Source of the DNA: Planomicrobium sp. YIM 101495
GTDB taxonomy: Bacteria > Bacillota > Bacilli > Bacillales_A > Planococcaceae
DNA: 64,000 nt
Direction of reading: 5' to 3'
NCBI RefSeq assembly: GCF_009707665.1
Contig: NZ_WLZW01000001.1
Coordinates: 1,178,001 to 1,242,000 of the forward strand
How positions within the stretch are numbered: the first letter of the stretch is position 1; every line of letters begins with the position of its first letter. Both the position numbers and the translations under genes were made by a program. The notes under the pieces were generated by a model. It was given only the letters and a program-made list of their open reading frames with translations. It was not told the DNA's origin and made no database searches. This document shows, piece by piece, positions 46,511-54,646 of this stretch.

Positions 46511-47956
46511 TTAGGCGATCCAGTCCTCTTTCGGAATGTCTCCCGTTTCTTCTCTCATGTAGTACTTCCCTCTCGTTGCAACAGCCAAGACGACCGTCAA
46601 GATGGAAGCAAGGATCAAGGCGAAGAATGCCGCTGTACTTTGCAGGAACGTTCCCATAAAGCCAAGCGCTGCAATGGTACCAATGATGGTCGGCACGACA
46701 AGTGCAATGACGCCGACCGGATTCCACTTAAACAAGTTGAACTGCCGCGATTCGTAATAACCCGGTCCGATCTTCAAGATTTTCTTGACGACGAAAGCAT
46801 CCGTCACAAGCACTGCCGCCCAGCTCATCAAAGCGACACCTTGGAATGTCATCGCCGTGCCGAGGTGATCGACGATGCCGCCAAGCATCAAGAACAATGC
46901 AGCAAGCGCAGAAACGATGACCCAAAAACGGCGCCCGGGCTTGAAGCCGAACATGTTCTCGAAGAAGCTCGACAAGGAAAGCGAAGAACTGTAAATATTC
47001 GTGATGTTGATACGGAGCTGTGTCAATACGGTAAAGAGCACACCACCAAGGCCGAGCAAGACAACGATGTATACTCCTGGGTTCGTTTCACCGAGCGTAA
47101 CACCGAACCAAATACCGAGACCGCCCATCACACCGAAACAGAAAATCTGCGGGATGAAACCGATCATGATCGAACCGATTTTCAAATCTTTCGGTTTCAG
47201 GAACCGTGCATAATCGGAAGCGATCAGTGCCGTGAGTCCCATGATTCCGTGTTGCATGCCGATACATAGTAGAAGCGCTGTTCCACCTACTTGTACACCT
47301 TCAGGCATGTAAGACCAAAAGCTGCCGGCATAGACGGATTCATAATTAAAAGCGAAGACGATCGCTGCAATCAGGAAAATGAAAAATATCGGCAACGACC
47401 ATTTTTGGAGCTTGTCCAATTGCTTGATGCCGAACCAGTTCAGTGGGATGACCACCAAACCGAAAACAACGATTAAGAGCCACATGGGGATGGCGGGGAA
47501 AAATGCATGCACTGCTGCAACAAGGATCATTCCTTCGAATGCACAATACATGATAAAGTTAGATGCGTAAATTAATGAGGTGAGTGAGGCTCCGATATAA
47601 CCGAATCCTCCGCGGGATAGTAAATTGACGTTCATTCCTGATTTTGCTGATAAGTAGACGATGACCGATCCCAGGATTCCTGCGACGATGATCGCATAAG
47701 CGGCTGAGATGATCGCGTTTGCCGCTCCGAATTGCAGCGCCATGACGCTTCCCATCTGGAAGTAGAAGATGGCGGTCGCGATGCCGAAGACAATGTTCGT
47801 GATGCTGAGCCAGCCCATTTTCCGTTCTTCTCGCGGTACGCGTTCGAAAGAGTAATCGGCTGTCGCTTCTTCTGGTACTTCATACTTCTCTACTCGTTCT
47901 TTTTCTTTTTCTTTTTCTTTTTCTCGTTCTCGATCTAATGCAATACTTGATTTCAT
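46511..47956 (-). CDS. NCS1-family permease (cytosine permease-like)
   Basis: A 481-residue transporter with 12 hydrophobic segments of the NCS1 nucleobase/cation symporter group; no catabolic partner gene lies beside it, so the substrate is open (cytosine, purine, allantoin or other). Its N-terminal tail carries a run of alternating Glu and Lys encoded by a 6-bp repeat. The ATG at 47956 follows AAAGGA; an upstream in-frame extension lacks a ribosome site. Confidence 0.88.
   Translation of the reverse strand: MKSSIALDREREKEKEKEKERVEKYEVPEEATADYSFERVPREERKMGWLSITNIVFGIATAIFYFQMGSVMALQFGAANAIISAAYAIIVAGILGSVIVYLSAKSGMNVNLLSRGGFGYIGASLTSLIYASNFIMYCAFEGMILVAAVHAFFPAIPMWLLIVVFGLVVIPLNWFGIKQLDKLQKWSLPIFFIFLIAAIVFAFNYESVYAGSFWSYMPEGVQVGGTALLLCIGMQHGIMGLTALIASDYARFLKPKDLKIGSIMIGFIPQIFCFGVMGGLGIWFGVTLGETNPGVYIVVLLGLGGVLFTVLTQLRINITNIYSSSLSLSSFFENMFGFKPGRRFWVIVSALAALFLMLGGIVDHLGTAMTFQGVALMSWAAVLVTDAFVVKKILKIGPGYYESRQFNLFKWNPVGVIALVVPTIIGTIAALGFMGTFLQSTAAFFALILASILTVVLAVATRGKYYMREETGDIPKEDWIA
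47897..47925. repeat. 6-bp tandem repeat in the permease N-terminus
   Basis: About four to five copies of TCTTTT encode alternating Glu-Lys. Because the unit is a multiple of 3, slippage changes tail length without a frameshift. Confidence 0.8.
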
Positions 47957-48296
47957 TCCATCAATCCTTTCTTTCGTCACCGTTCTGTCTTTCTGAGAAC
48001 ATGTAAGGAAAGCTCGGATTTCCAACATTCGTGTAAAGCAGGCCAATAAATGAGGATACAGAGGCTCGGATTATGCATCCGCTGCCTGCAAAGACAAATA
48101 AAAAAACGGTGAATCGTCTCTGTTGAACCAGATTTTCCAACAGAGTAATTCTCGTCCTTTTATTATTCTAACATTTTTTTTGTACCTTTTTAAAGTTTCA
48201 CTCAAAAATGAGTCTTCGGAATTACATATCAGGAAGTAGTTGGCTCGTATTCCGCAAACAAAACGTGTATATTATATGGTTATCTTTTTTTATTAG
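47957..48296 (-). promoter_or_regulatory. Upstream region and candidate leader of the NCS1 permease gene
   Basis: On the minus strand a plausible promoter (TTTAAA, 18 bp, TAGAAT) ends near 48155. It is followed by a hairpin CTCTGTTG/CAACAGAG (complement positions 48118-48145), a short CACCG segment and seven T, then about 140 nt to the start codon. This could be an attenuator. It did not match the purine, guanidine or xanthine aptamer patterns I know. Confidence 0.4.
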
Positions 48297-48333
48297 AAAA
48301 GCCGCTCGTCCCAAAAATGGATGAGCGGCTTTT
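48297..48333 (-). terminator. Terminator of the SDR gene
   Basis: AAAAGCCGCTC and GAGCGGCTTTT arms, 40 bp past the stop. Confidence 0.85.
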
Positions 48334-48374
48334 CATTATGGATTCCATTCAGGACAACAAACAGCTTTCTCCGT

Positions 48375-49127
48375 TTATTTCGCTGTGACGCCGCCATCAA
48401 CCGGCAATTCGATGCCGCTGATGTGGTTCGCTTCGTCTGAAGCAAGGAAGAGCATCGCATTCGCCACTTCGATCGCTTTGCCGAGTTCCGGAAGCGCAAT
48501 CTGTGAAAGGAAATACGGACGGAATTGATCGCTTTCCATGTACTCTTTACTCATCGGCGTCACGATGTAACCTGGGTGGATCGAGTTAACGCGGATGTTT
48601 TTCTTGCCGTAGTCGACAGCCGCCGCTTTCGTGATCGCGCGAACTGCCCCTTTCGATGCCGTGTATACACCAGCGCCTGACATTCCAACGAGTCCTGCGA
48701 TCGATGACACGTTGACGATCGAGCCGCCGCCATTTTGTTCCATGTGTGGAATGGCCGCCTGCATCCCGAACATGACACTGTTCGTATTGACTGCGAAGCC
48801 TTTCGCAAAATCTTCTTCCGTTTGTTCCATGAAATCTTTCGAAACCGAAATGCCCGCATTGTTGATTAAAATATCGATTTTGCCATAAGCTTCAATCGTT
48901 TTTGCTATCACTTCGTCCCAGTCCGCTTTTGCCGCAACGTTGTGCTTGATGGCAATCGCTTCGCCACCATTTTCATTGATTTTCGCGACGACTGCTTCCA
49001 CCGCTTCCAAGTTGATATCCGTTGCGATGACTTTCGCACCTTGCTTCGCAAAAAGCTCCACTGCTGCTTCGCCCATTCCAGATCCTCCACCAGTGATGAT
49101 CGCTACTTTGTTTTCCAATCTCATCAT
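48375..49127 (-). CDS. SDR family oxidoreductase
   Basis: A 250-residue short-chain dehydrogenase: TGGGSGMG cofactor motif, NNAG, Ser in NVSSIAG and YTASK. Asp after beta-2 (ATDIN) favours NAD. Substrate is unknown. It is divergent from a TetR gene, and a 17-bp palindrome lies just past its promoter, so it is probably repressed by that regulator. The start follows AGAGGTG. Confidence 0.93.
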   Translation of the reverse strand: MMRLENKVAIITGGGSGMGEAAVELFAKQGAKVIATDINLEAVEAVVAKINENGGEAIAIKHNVAAKADWDEVIAKTIEAYGKIDILINNAGISVSKDFMEQTEEDFAKGFAVNTNSVMFGMQAAIPHMEQNGGGSIVNVSSIAGLVGMSGAGVYTASKGAVRAITKAAAVDYGKKNIRVNSIHPGYIVTPMSKEYMESDQFRPYFLSQIALPELGKAIEVANAMLFLASDEANHISGIELPVDGGVTAK

Positions 49128-49148
49128 CCAACACCTCTTTCGTATTAT

Positions 49149-49203
49149 TGATAGTCAAACTATCACTTTATTTCATTATAACCCGCTTTCTCCACTTTTT
49201 CAA
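49149..49203 (-). promoter_or_regulatory. SDR promoter with a TetR-type operator at the start site
   Basis: Minus strand TTGAAA (complement 49198-49203), 17 bp, TATAAT (complement 49175-49180) is a near-ideal promoter. The palindrome TGATAGT-CAA-ACTATCA (49149-49165) lies at about +3 to +20, where a bound repressor would block initiation. Confidence 0.85.
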
Positions 49204-49256
49204 ACATAAGTACTTCGGAAAAGCGGTATACTAAACACAAGGGAGTGAACTGCTAT

Positions 49257-49889
49257 ATGCAATCCAAACGTCAAGAAAACAAAGAGGTCCAGCGCCGCAA
49301 AATCATTGAGGCCGCACGCATCTGCTTCACTGAAAAAGGGCTCGCGGATGTGCAAATGAAAGAAGTTGCCCAACAAGCCGGTGTCGGAGTCGCCACCGTC
49401 TTCCGCTATTTCCCGAAAAAAGACGAACTCATCGTCGCAGTGGCCACTCGCTCACTCGACTTCATCGAAGAAGAATTTGCGCGGATCGCCGCTTTGCCGC
49501 TCAGCGCCTATGAACGTCTCGACCAATTACTGACGGTACTGCTCGATAACCAAAAAGCTGACGCTTACGAATCCGGCCGCTTCCGCGAAGCATTCGAAAG
49601 CTACGCTTCGTTCCAACGGGAGCCGCTGCCCAACATCGACGGCTATCTTGCACGCCAAACCGTCATCATGCAAAACTTGGCGCCGATTATCGAAGACGGG
49701 CAGCGCGATGGCTCCATCCGCCGCGACATGCCGGCCAAGCCGCTCATCGTTACCATCATCAACAGCTACGCGACATTCATCAACAACGTCGCCTTGAAGT
49801 CCTCGATCTCGTACCTGGACGAAGATATTCAGCCCGAGACGCAGCAGGACATCCTTAAGCAGATCCTGCTGAGCTATTGTAGAGGGTGA
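49257..49889 (+). CDS. TetR/AcrR-family regulator
   Basis: A 210-residue TetR-type repressor with the N-terminal HTH (GVGVATVFRYFPKKDELIVAV) and a ligand domain of unknown specificity. The ATG at 49257 is about 11 nt after AAGGGAG; a GTG at 49245 overlaps that site. It is divergent from the SDR gene and probably represses it. Confidence 0.92.
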   Translation: MQSKRQENKEVQRRKIIEAARICFTEKGLADVQMKEVAQQAGVGVATVFRYFPKKDELIVAVATRSLDFIEEEFARIAALPLSAYERLDQLLTVLLDNQKADAYESGRFREAFESYASFQREPLPNIDGYLARQTVIMQNLAPIIEDGQRDGSIRRDMPAKPLIVTIINSYATFINNVALKSSISYLDEDIQPETQQDILKQILLSYCRG

Positions 49890-50017
49890 GTATGCAGGAG
49901 TTCTTTGAGGCATTTCAAGTCTGGCTGACCTGCATTCTAGAGTTTCGACACGCTAAAGGGTAAGAGTCACATAGAACTTAGGGAATTTGGATGAACAACG
50001 CAGCACAGCCTTCGTCG

Positions 50018-50055
50018 CTTTCTATCAGAAAGTGTTAAATCATCTCGTATGATTT
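50018..50055. repeat. Two adjacent short palindromes
   Basis: CTTTCT-ATC-AGAAAG (50018-50032) and AAATCAT-CTCGT-ATGATTT (50037-50055) lie 4 bp apart in the gene-free region after the TetR gene. No T-run follows either; role unknown. Confidence 0.5.
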
Positions 50056-50120
50056 CAAGAAGACTCTGCATTTTGGATTTGTCGATACAAGTGCAGACAT
50101 AATCAGTCTCCGCGCAATTG

Positions 50121-50204
50121 ATATCGCGTTTCGTCAGGTCGATATCGCGGTTCACTTGTTTGAAATCGCGGTTCGTGCAATCCATATCGCAGTTCACCAT
50201 TTTG
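50121..50204. repeat. Four-copy 21-bp tandem repeat
   Basis: Units begin at 50121, 50142, 50163 and 50184, each starting with ATATCGCGGTTC or a close variant, an exact 21-bp period. Read on the minus strand the unit would encode a heptad such as RDIDLTK, but the frame lacks a good ribosome site, so I do not call it a gene. Confidence 0.85.
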
Positions 50205-50260
50205 GGATGAATTTGCCCCTGAATAAGAAAGCATCAATAATGAGTTGTTCCTTTTTACTT

Positions 50261-50488
50261 TTCCACTCACCACTGGCACAACCACAGCGGCCTACGCAGT
50301 CAGCCGCCAAACTGCTATTCAACACCAAAAACAGAAAGAAACACCAACTGCTCCTCTCTCCCAATCCACCCACACCACAGCGAAGGGGCTCGCTTGGACT
50401 GGGCGGAGGAAGAAGACGAGCGTTCCTCAGCCTGGCTTCTTCCGGGAGCCCTGTCCGAAGCCCCAAGCAGATTTCTATACGACACCCA
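50261..50488. repeat. 228-bp direct repeat, copy 1
   Basis: This unit recurs almost unchanged at 50498-50726. It contains GGCTTC/GAAGCC (50434-50462) and AGCGA/TCGCT inverted repeats and is GC-richer than its surroundings. The frames running through it have no protein-like composition. It may be an interspersed repeat or a structured RNA element. Confidence 0.85.
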
Positions 50489-50497
50489 ACCTCTCAT

Positions 50498-50726
50498 TTC
50501 TACTCAACACCACCACAACCACTGCGGCCTACGCAGTCAGCCGCCAAACTACTATTCAACACCAAAAACAGAAAGAAACACCAACTGCCTCCTCTCTCCC
50601 AATTCACCCACAAACCAGCGAAGGGGCTCGCTTGGACTGGGCGGAGGAAGAAGACGAGCGTTCCTCAGCTTGGCTTCTTCCGGGAGCCCTGTCCGAAGCC
50701 CCAAGCAGATTTTTATACGACACCCA
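50498..50726. repeat. 228-bp direct repeat, copy 2
   Basis: Second copy, offset 237-238 bp from the first, with a one-base insertion and few substitutions. It lies just downstream of the nagB terminator. Confidence 0.85.
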
Positions 50727-50747
50727 CTCCCCCAAAAAAAGCACAAC

Positions 50748-50790
50748 AAAAAAAGCCCCACGTTCCATGTTTTCACACAGACCGCAAGGC
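50748..50790 (-). terminator. Terminator of nagB
   Basis: On the minus strand GCCTTGCG pairs with CGTGGGGC (three G-T pairs) and seven T follow, 8-50 bp past the nagB stop. Confidence 0.65.
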
Positions 50791-50797
50791 CACACAC

Positions 50798-51526
50798 TTA
50801 TTTCCCGTAAAACACCGTCACATTCCCATGCAAATGCAAGACACTCGCGGGGAAATCTTCCGTCACTTCACCAGAACGCAAACGCTCATAAGCTTCCGCT
50901 TTTTCTTCACCAAAAATAAGCATAATGATCTTTTTAGCATTCATGATTGTTTGAAGACCTGCAGTCAACGCCTTCTCCGGTACTTCCCCGTCCGGGAAAT
51001 GCTCCGAGTTCTTGTTGCGCGTAGACTCAGTCAGCTTCACCACATGCGTCAACGAATCGAATGACGTACCCGGCTCGTTGAAACCGATGTGGCCATTGAC
51101 GCCGATGCCGAGCAGTTGTAAGTCGAGGCCACCGCTAGCTGCGATCGCCGCTTCGTACTCGCTGCATTCTTTCGCAAGATCTGCAGCTTCGCCATTCGGC
51201 ACATGCGCACGTGACAGTGGCATATCGATTTTGCTGAACAATGTGTCGTGCATATAATAGTGGTAACTCGTTTCGTCTTTCGCACCAAGGCCAACATATT
51301 CATCCAAGTTATAGCTTGTTGCTTCCGCGAATGATATCCTGCCTTCCGCTGTACGACGGATCAATTCCTCGTAGACGCCAAGCGGACTGTTCCCTGTCGC
51401 CAAGCCCAACACACTATCTTTCTTAGCCGACAGCTGCTGTTCGAATAGATCCGCTGCCAAACGGCTCATTTCTTCGTAATTTTTTACTTCTACCCATTCA
51501 ATCGGGTGAACAATTGCTTTCTTCAT
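50798..51526 (-). CDS. nagB: Glucosamine-6-phosphate deaminase NagB
   Basis: A 242-residue deaminase with the family motifs LGLATGNSPLG, YNLDEYVGL (catalytic Asp) and GVNGHIGFNEPG (catalytic His and Glu). It converts glucosamine-6-phosphate to fructose-6-phosphate and ammonia. The ATG at 51526 has GGAGGAG 6 nt upstream. No nagA or nagR lies beside it, which is unusual for this gene. Confidence 0.95.
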   Translation of the reverse strand: MKKAIVHPIEWVEVKNYEEMSRLAADLFEQQLSAKKDSVLGLATGNSPLGVYEELIRRTAEGRISFAEATSYNLDEYVGLGAKDETSYHYYMHDTLFSKIDMPLSRAHVPNGEAADLAKECSEYEAAIAASGGLDLQLLGIGVNGHIGFNEPGTSFDSLTHVVKLTESTRNKNSEHFPDGEVPEKALTAGLQTIMNAKKIIMLIFGEEKAEAYERLRSGEVTEDFPASVLHLHGNVTVFYGK

Positions 51527-51842
51527 TTCTTTCTCCTCCACACTTTAAACGGAATGACAGTTTCACGTGTACCATTTCGATGCACCCGCCAGTTTTTAAT
51601 AAACGTTATCGTTATCAGAACAAATTTCACTGCACGAACAATGTCAGACGATCTTGAAACTACCTCTTAATATACTTTTAATGCCAAACGATTTCAAGAA
51701 ACTTTCATTGCCCCTGCTGTTTTTCGACTATATTTCTTTTTGTATCACGGCAAAGTCCGCTATATAGACCGTTGTTGTCGTGAACTTGCCACATTTCCTT
51801 CAGCTCTCCCATTCATCTAGCTGTAAAAATCTCCGAGCAAAT

Positions 51843-51851
51843 GGTATTCTA
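51843..51851 (+). promoter_or_regulatory. Extended -10 promoter of the CNNM gene pair
   Basis: TGGTATTCT is a TGn-extended -10 element; transcription would start near 51858, giving a leader of about 240 nt. The stretch 51527-51840 before it holds no recognised element. Confidence 0.5.
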
Positions 51852-51857
51852 TTCTTA

Positions 51858-52100
51858 CTTTAAGAATGGGAGGCGTTTGCATTGGGAAGGCAGTAGACCG
51901 CATGAAGAGAACAGAATTCGGCTCATTTCATGGATCCTGCATCCATGCGATTCAGACGCTCCAACGGATCGAGCCGGTTCAATGAACCCAGTAATGGATT
52001 GAATACGAAACGAAGCAAGTTGGATGAGGCAGCCTGGTCTGCAGCACTTGCTTCACCCAAAAACACGGAGGTGAATCCCTTTTAGATAAGGGAGAGATAA
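51858..52100 (+). ncRNA. Structured 5' leader of the CNNM/CBS transporter genes (candidate riboswitch)
   Basis: Nested stems can be read directly: CGGCTC (51919-51924) with GAGCCG (51971-51976), enclosing CATGGAT (51929-51935) with ATCCATG (51941-51947); GGTTC (51976-51980) with GAACC (51984-51988); and GAAGCAAGT (52012-52020) with ACTTGCTTC (52046-52054), enclosing GCAG/CTGC. A last hairpin, TCCCTT (52076-52081) with AAGGGA (52088-52093), covers the ribosome site of the first gene. I recognise no known class; M-box and yybP-ykoY patterns do not fit by eye. Confidence 0.6.
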
Positions 52101-53402
52101 TTGGATATAGTCACGATTCTGAATGTTGCATTACTTGTGCTTTTACTCGCGCTGACTGCATTTTTTGTCGGCTCGGAATTTGCGGTCGTCAAAATCCGGA
52201 TGTCCCGGATCGACCAATTGATTGCAGAAGGCAATAAGAAAGCAATACTCGTCAAGAAAGTTTCAAGCGACCTGGATTATTATTTATCCGCATGTCAGCT
52301 TGGCATCACGGTGACCGCACTTGGACTCGGGGCTCTCGGGAAACCGACAGTGGAGCGGCTCCTGTATCCGGCATTCGACTTCTTTTCGATTCCGGACGCA
52401 ACGGCTTCTGCCGCTTCGTACGCGATCGCCTTCCTGTTGGTCACGTACTTGCACGTCGTTCTCGGGGAAATGGCGCCAAAAACACTGGCGATCGAACATG
52501 CCGAAAGAATGTCCTTGGTTCTCGCGCCTTGGCTTTACCGTTTCGGGGCAGTCATGAAGCCATTCATCTGGCTCTTGAACGGTGCGGCGCGCCTTTTGCT
52601 CCGTGCGTTCGGAGTCAAGCCATCGACGAAGGATTCCGCCTACTCGGAAGATGAACTGAAGATCGTCATGGCACAGAGCTACGAAGGCGGTGCCATCAAT
52701 GAAACCGAATTGTCTTACATGGAGAACGTCTTCACATTCGATGAACGCTCTGCCAAAGATATCATGGTCCCTCGCACCGAAATGGTCGCGCTTGATAAAG
52801 AGACGCCTTTAAAGGAAGTTGTAGAAATTCTCGATGAAAATAATTACACACGCTACCCTGTGACAGAAGACGGCGACAAAGACCGGATCCTCGGTTTCGT
52901 CAGCACGAAGAAAATCTTGCCGCACATTGTCGCGGAAGAGCCTTGGCAAATGGAGAATTTCATCCAGGAGATGCCGAGCGTCTTTGAAATGACGGGGCTC
53001 CAAGATGCCCTTCTGAAGATGCAGAATGCCCGCGTGCATATCGCAGCTGTTGCGGATGAGTACGGCGGAACTGCTGGCATCATCACACTGGAAGATATCC
53101 TGGAAGAGATCGTCGGTGAAATCCACGATGAATTCGATGAAGATGAAATCGCGGATATCGAACAAGTCGCCGAACATCAATATTTGATCAACGGGCGGGT
53201 CCTTCTCGAAGATATCGAAGACCGTTTCGGCTTGAGTTTCGAGGAAAGCGAAGAAATTTCCACAATCGGCGGCTGGGTCCATTACCAAAGCCTGGAAGAC
53301 GTCGAAGTCGGCCAGACATTCGAGATGAATGACACGATCTGGACCGTAACAGAAATGGATAACCAACAGATCAAGCAAGTCATGTTCCATACACAATCCT
53401 GA
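52101..53402 (+). CDS. CNNM/DUF21-CBS-CorC_HlyC transporter-associated protein (hemolysin-C family)
   Basis: A 433-residue protein: CNNM (DUF21) membrane domain with three or four helices (residues 1-200), a CBS pair (about 205-340) and a C-terminal CorC_HlyC domain (about 350-430). Such proteins are linked to magnesium or cobalt efflux or homeostasis. The start is TTG at 52101 with AAGGGAGAG just upstream, a site masked by a hairpin. The tandem paralogue follows 44 bp later. Confidence 0.92.
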   Translation: MDIVTILNVALLVLLLALTAFFVGSEFAVVKIRMSRIDQLIAEGNKKAILVKKVSSDLDYYLSACQLGITVTALGLGALGKPTVERLLYPAFDFFSIPDATASAASYAIAFLLVTYLHVVLGEMAPKTLAIEHAERMSLVLAPWLYRFGAVMKPFIWLLNGAARLLLRAFGVKPSTKDSAYSEDELKIVMAQSYEGGAINETELSYMENVFTFDERSAKDIMVPRTEMVALDKETPLKEVVEILDENNYTRYPVTEDGDKDRILGFVSTKKILPHIVAEEPWQMENFIQEMPSVFEMTGLQDALLKMQNARVHIAAVADEYGGTAGIITLEDILEEIVGEIHDEFDEDEIADIEQVAEHQYLINGRVLLEDIEDRFGLSFEESEEISTIGGWVHYQSLEDVEVGQTFEMNDTIWTVTEMDNQQIKQVMFHTQS

Positions 53403-53411
53403 AAAATTAAA

Positions 53412-53449
53412 CGGAGGTGAACCTCTCTTTCACGGAGAGGATACGTTTG
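53412..53449 (+). promoter_or_regulatory. SD-masking hairpin of the second CNNM gene
   Basis: CCTCTC (53422-53427) and GAGAGG (53435-53440) form a 6-bp hairpin that includes the ribosome site; a free GGAGGTGAA lies just 5' of it. The first CNNM gene has the same arrangement at 52068-52096. Confidence 0.7.
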
Positions 53450-54502
53450 GACGTCCAAATAACCATCAATTTACTGCTTGTTGCATTAATGATTTTGGCG
53501 ACAGCCTTTTTCGTAGGCGCCGAATTCGCCATCTTAAAAGTGCGGATGTCACGGATCGACCAATTGATTGCAGAAGGGCATAAAGGGGCGATCGTCGCGA
53601 AGAAAGTGGCGTACAACCTCGATTATTACTTGTCTGCGTGCCAACTCGGCATCACAGTGACTGCATTGATTCTCGGTGCACTCGGTGAACCGACAGTCGA
53701 GCGGCTATTGAACCCATTATTCGAAGAGTTCAACGTCCCGGCTGCACTTGCCACTGTCCTATCGTATGCGATCGCCTTGTCGATCGTAACGTTCTTGCAC
53801 GTCGTCATCGGCGAACTCGCACCGAAGACACTCGCGATCCAATATGCGGAGCACATGACCTTACTGCTTGCACGTCCGTTGTACTGGTTCGGCAAAATCA
53901 TGAACCCGTTCATCTGGTTGCTGAATGGATCTGCGCAGCTTTTCCTTCGCCTCTTCAATCTTGAACCGAGCGGACATGGTGACACGCATTCTGAGGAAGA
54001 ACTGAAATTGATCATGGCCGAAAGTTTCCAGAGCGGCGAGATCAATCAGACCGAATTGACGTACTTGAAGAATATTTTTGCATTTGACGAACGAATCGTC
54101 AAACAGATCATGATTCCGAAAGAGAAAATCATCTCCGTCGAGCAGAGTTTATCCCGTGATAATCTATTCGAAGTGATGAAACTTCATGAATACACACGAT
54201 ACCCTGTGACTTCCGCTACGCATAAGAACCGCTTTCTTGGTTTCCTGAATACGAAAGAGATCTTGACCAGCATCGCGGCTGGAAGGAAGCAGGAAGCCGC
54301 TTCATTCATCCACGAAATGCCGAGCTTTGCCGAAACTGCCCCGATCCGGAAAGTATGGACAAGCATGCAGCAAAAACGCGCACACATGGCGATCATTCTC
54401 GACAAAGATGGGAATACGGCAGGTCTCGTGACAATGGAAGACATTCTGGAAGAAATCGTCGGCGAAATCCGCGATGAATCGCCGGGAGTCGATCCGGCTT
54501 AA
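53447..54502 (+). CDS. CNNM/DUF21-CBS protein lacking the CorC_HlyC domain
   Basis: A 351-residue paralogue of the preceding gene: CNNM membrane domain and CBS pair are present, but the protein ends after the EEIVGEIRDE segment, so the CorC_HlyC domain is absent. The TTG at 53447 is chosen by alignment with the first gene and by GGAGAGG 6 nt upstream; a GTG at 53417 in frame would remove the hairpin from the leader. The two may act as a heterodimer or with different cues. Confidence 0.9.
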   Translation: MDVQITINLLLVALMILATAFFVGAEFAILKVRMSRIDQLIAEGHKGAIVAKKVAYNLDYYLSACQLGITVTALILGALGEPTVERLLNPLFEEFNVPAALATVLSYAIALSIVTFLHVVIGELAPKTLAIQYAEHMTLLLARPLYWFGKIMNPFIWLLNGSAQLFLRLFNLEPSGHGDTHSEEELKLIMAESFQSGEINQTELTYLKNIFAFDERIVKQIMIPKEKIISVEQSLSRDNLFEVMKLHEYTRYPVTSATHKNRFLGFLNTKEILTSIAAGRKQEAASFIHEMPSFAETAPIRKVWTSMQQKRAHMAIILDKDGNTAGLVTMEDILEEIVGEIRDESPGVDPA

Positions 54503-54515
54503 TAAAAGTTGTTGA

Positions 54516-54548
54516 GAAGCTGGGAATTTTTCCAGCTTCTTTTTTTAT
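54516..54548 (+). terminator. Terminator of the CNNM pair
   Basis: GAAGCTGG and CCAGCTTC arms followed by seven T. Confidence 0.92.
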
Positions 54549-54646
54549 AAGGGGGATGGAATTGAATGAAATTCACTCATTTCCGAAACTTCCACCACCC
54601 TCATCTCGTATAAATACTATCCTAGAAAAATGGTGGTGCTGCATAG

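Noticed and set aside
47897..47925. Phase-variable repeat in the NCS1 permease gene
   Set aside because: The unit is 6 bp, so copy changes keep the frame; it could alter tail length but not switch the gene off.
49967..50200. A 77-codon minus-strand frame over the 21-bp repeats
   Set aside because: The heptad pattern is interesting, but no ribosome site precedes the ATG and the part outside the repeats is not protein-like. Kept only as a repeat.
50121..50204. CRISPR array
   Set aside because: The 21-bp units are contiguous with no unique spacers and no cas genes are nearby.
50156..51064. Long plus-strand frames through the duplicated 228-bp element
   Set aside because: They are made of low-complexity Pro/Ser/Arg/Lys sequence, run into the antisense of nagB and lack ribosome sites.
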